A DNA stretch of 64,000 nucleotides, from contig NZ_JANSJE010000006.1 of the NCBI RefSeq assembly GCF_047462415.1, positions 70,364 through 134,363 of the forward strand, given 5' to 3'. The position numbers and the translations under genes were made by a program. The notes beneath the pieces were generated by a model. It was not told the DNA's origin. It was given only the letters and a program-made list of their open reading frames with translations, and searched no databases. Below, one piece after another: positions 63,928 to 64,000 of this stretch (positions within the stretch are counted from its first letter, which is position 1; every line of letters starts with the position of its first letter). This DNA comes from Thermostichus sp047462415. GTDB taxonomy: Bacteria; Cyanobacteriota; Cyanobacteriia; Thermostichales; Thermostichaceae.

Positions 63928-64000
63928 ATGACCCAAGTTTTGACCATCTCCTGCAAGCTCAAGGTGTCTGCTTCGCAAGCCGTGAAGCTAGAGGCAACCT
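63928..64000 (+). CDS. tnpB: TnpB-family RNA-guided nuclease/transposase, partial
   Basis: The window cuts this gene after 24 codons: MTQVLTISCKLKVSASQAVK then LEAT. That is the usual N-terminal strand of cyanobacterial OrfB/TnpB proteins. No Asp/Glu RuvC residues are in reach yet. A TnpA or serine-recombinase partner, if there is one, is not upstream in this window. Confidence 0.7.
   Translation, partial: MTQVLTISCKLKVSASQAVKLEAT

Overview
The window is a GC-rich, gene-dense cyanobacterial chromosome segment. The lineage is supported by pipX, opcA, an HHL1-like protein, a TIGR04376-type coiled-coil protein, a BT1-type folate transporter, menC (phylloquinone pathway), an NtcA-type promoter and a cobalamin-dependent class II ribonucleotide reductase. 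The octamer GGGATCCC recurs throughout genes and spacers, as HIP1 (GCGATCGC) does in other cyanobacteria. With the style of the proteins, this suggests the hot-spring Synechococcus JA / Thermostichus clade. That placement is recognition, not a database result.

Layout. 0-8 kb: a fused dipeptide-type ABC ATPase, a DUF305 protein, a methyltransferase, lpdA, a HAD phosphatase and an M28 peptidase. 8-12.3 kb: a glycine-zipper/ChaB stress protein, a DnaJ-CbpM pair, a PRC-barrel protein, then rplU-rpmA. 12.3-19 kb: a degenerate GT2 membrane protein, a beta-CASP metallo-hydrolase, a LolD/MacB-type ATPase, pipX and pheS. 19-23 kb: an IS200/IS605-like relic and nrdJ interrupted by a 407-residue intein. 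23-27.3 kb: an M50 protease and two M16 peptidases. 27.3-32.9 kb: a cyanate-utilisation island (cynS, ATPase, permease, binding protein) that splits the menC locus and is flanked by a perfect 311-bp direct repeat of menC. 32.9-45.7 kb: prfB with its programmed frameshift, signalling proteins (CBS-MCP, GAF-HD-GYP), tRNA-Pro, transporters, lipid genes (pgsA and a second CDP-alcohol transferase) and ruvC. 45.9-49.1 kb: a co-directional trio of esterase, ATP-grasp ligase and FemAB-like acyltransferase. 49-64 kb: rlmD, ychF, a 34-residue membrane peptide, folP-folB-folK, pgi, opcA, nadK, a sugar nucleotidyltransferase, fabG, a gamma-glutamyltransferase, a HAD phosphatase, tRNA-Glu and the start of a TnpB gene cut by the window end.

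The strongest candidate for something new to examine is the cyanate island. Its base composition is lower in GC and poorer in GGGATCCC, it is bounded by a menC duplication, and it is driven by a textbook NtcA class II promoter. Its substrate-binding protein carries an unusual ~120-residue N-terminal cytoplasmic domain with a CPCGGSH motif ahead of a twin-arginine signal. PipX, the NtcA co-activator, is encoded in the same window. Other items are the nrdJ intein, the esterase/ATP-grasp/FemAB trio, a glycosyltransferase that has lost its catalytic aspartates, and a composite intergenic repeat that has contributed coding sequence to the ruvC start. No rRNA genes and no CRISPR array were seen.
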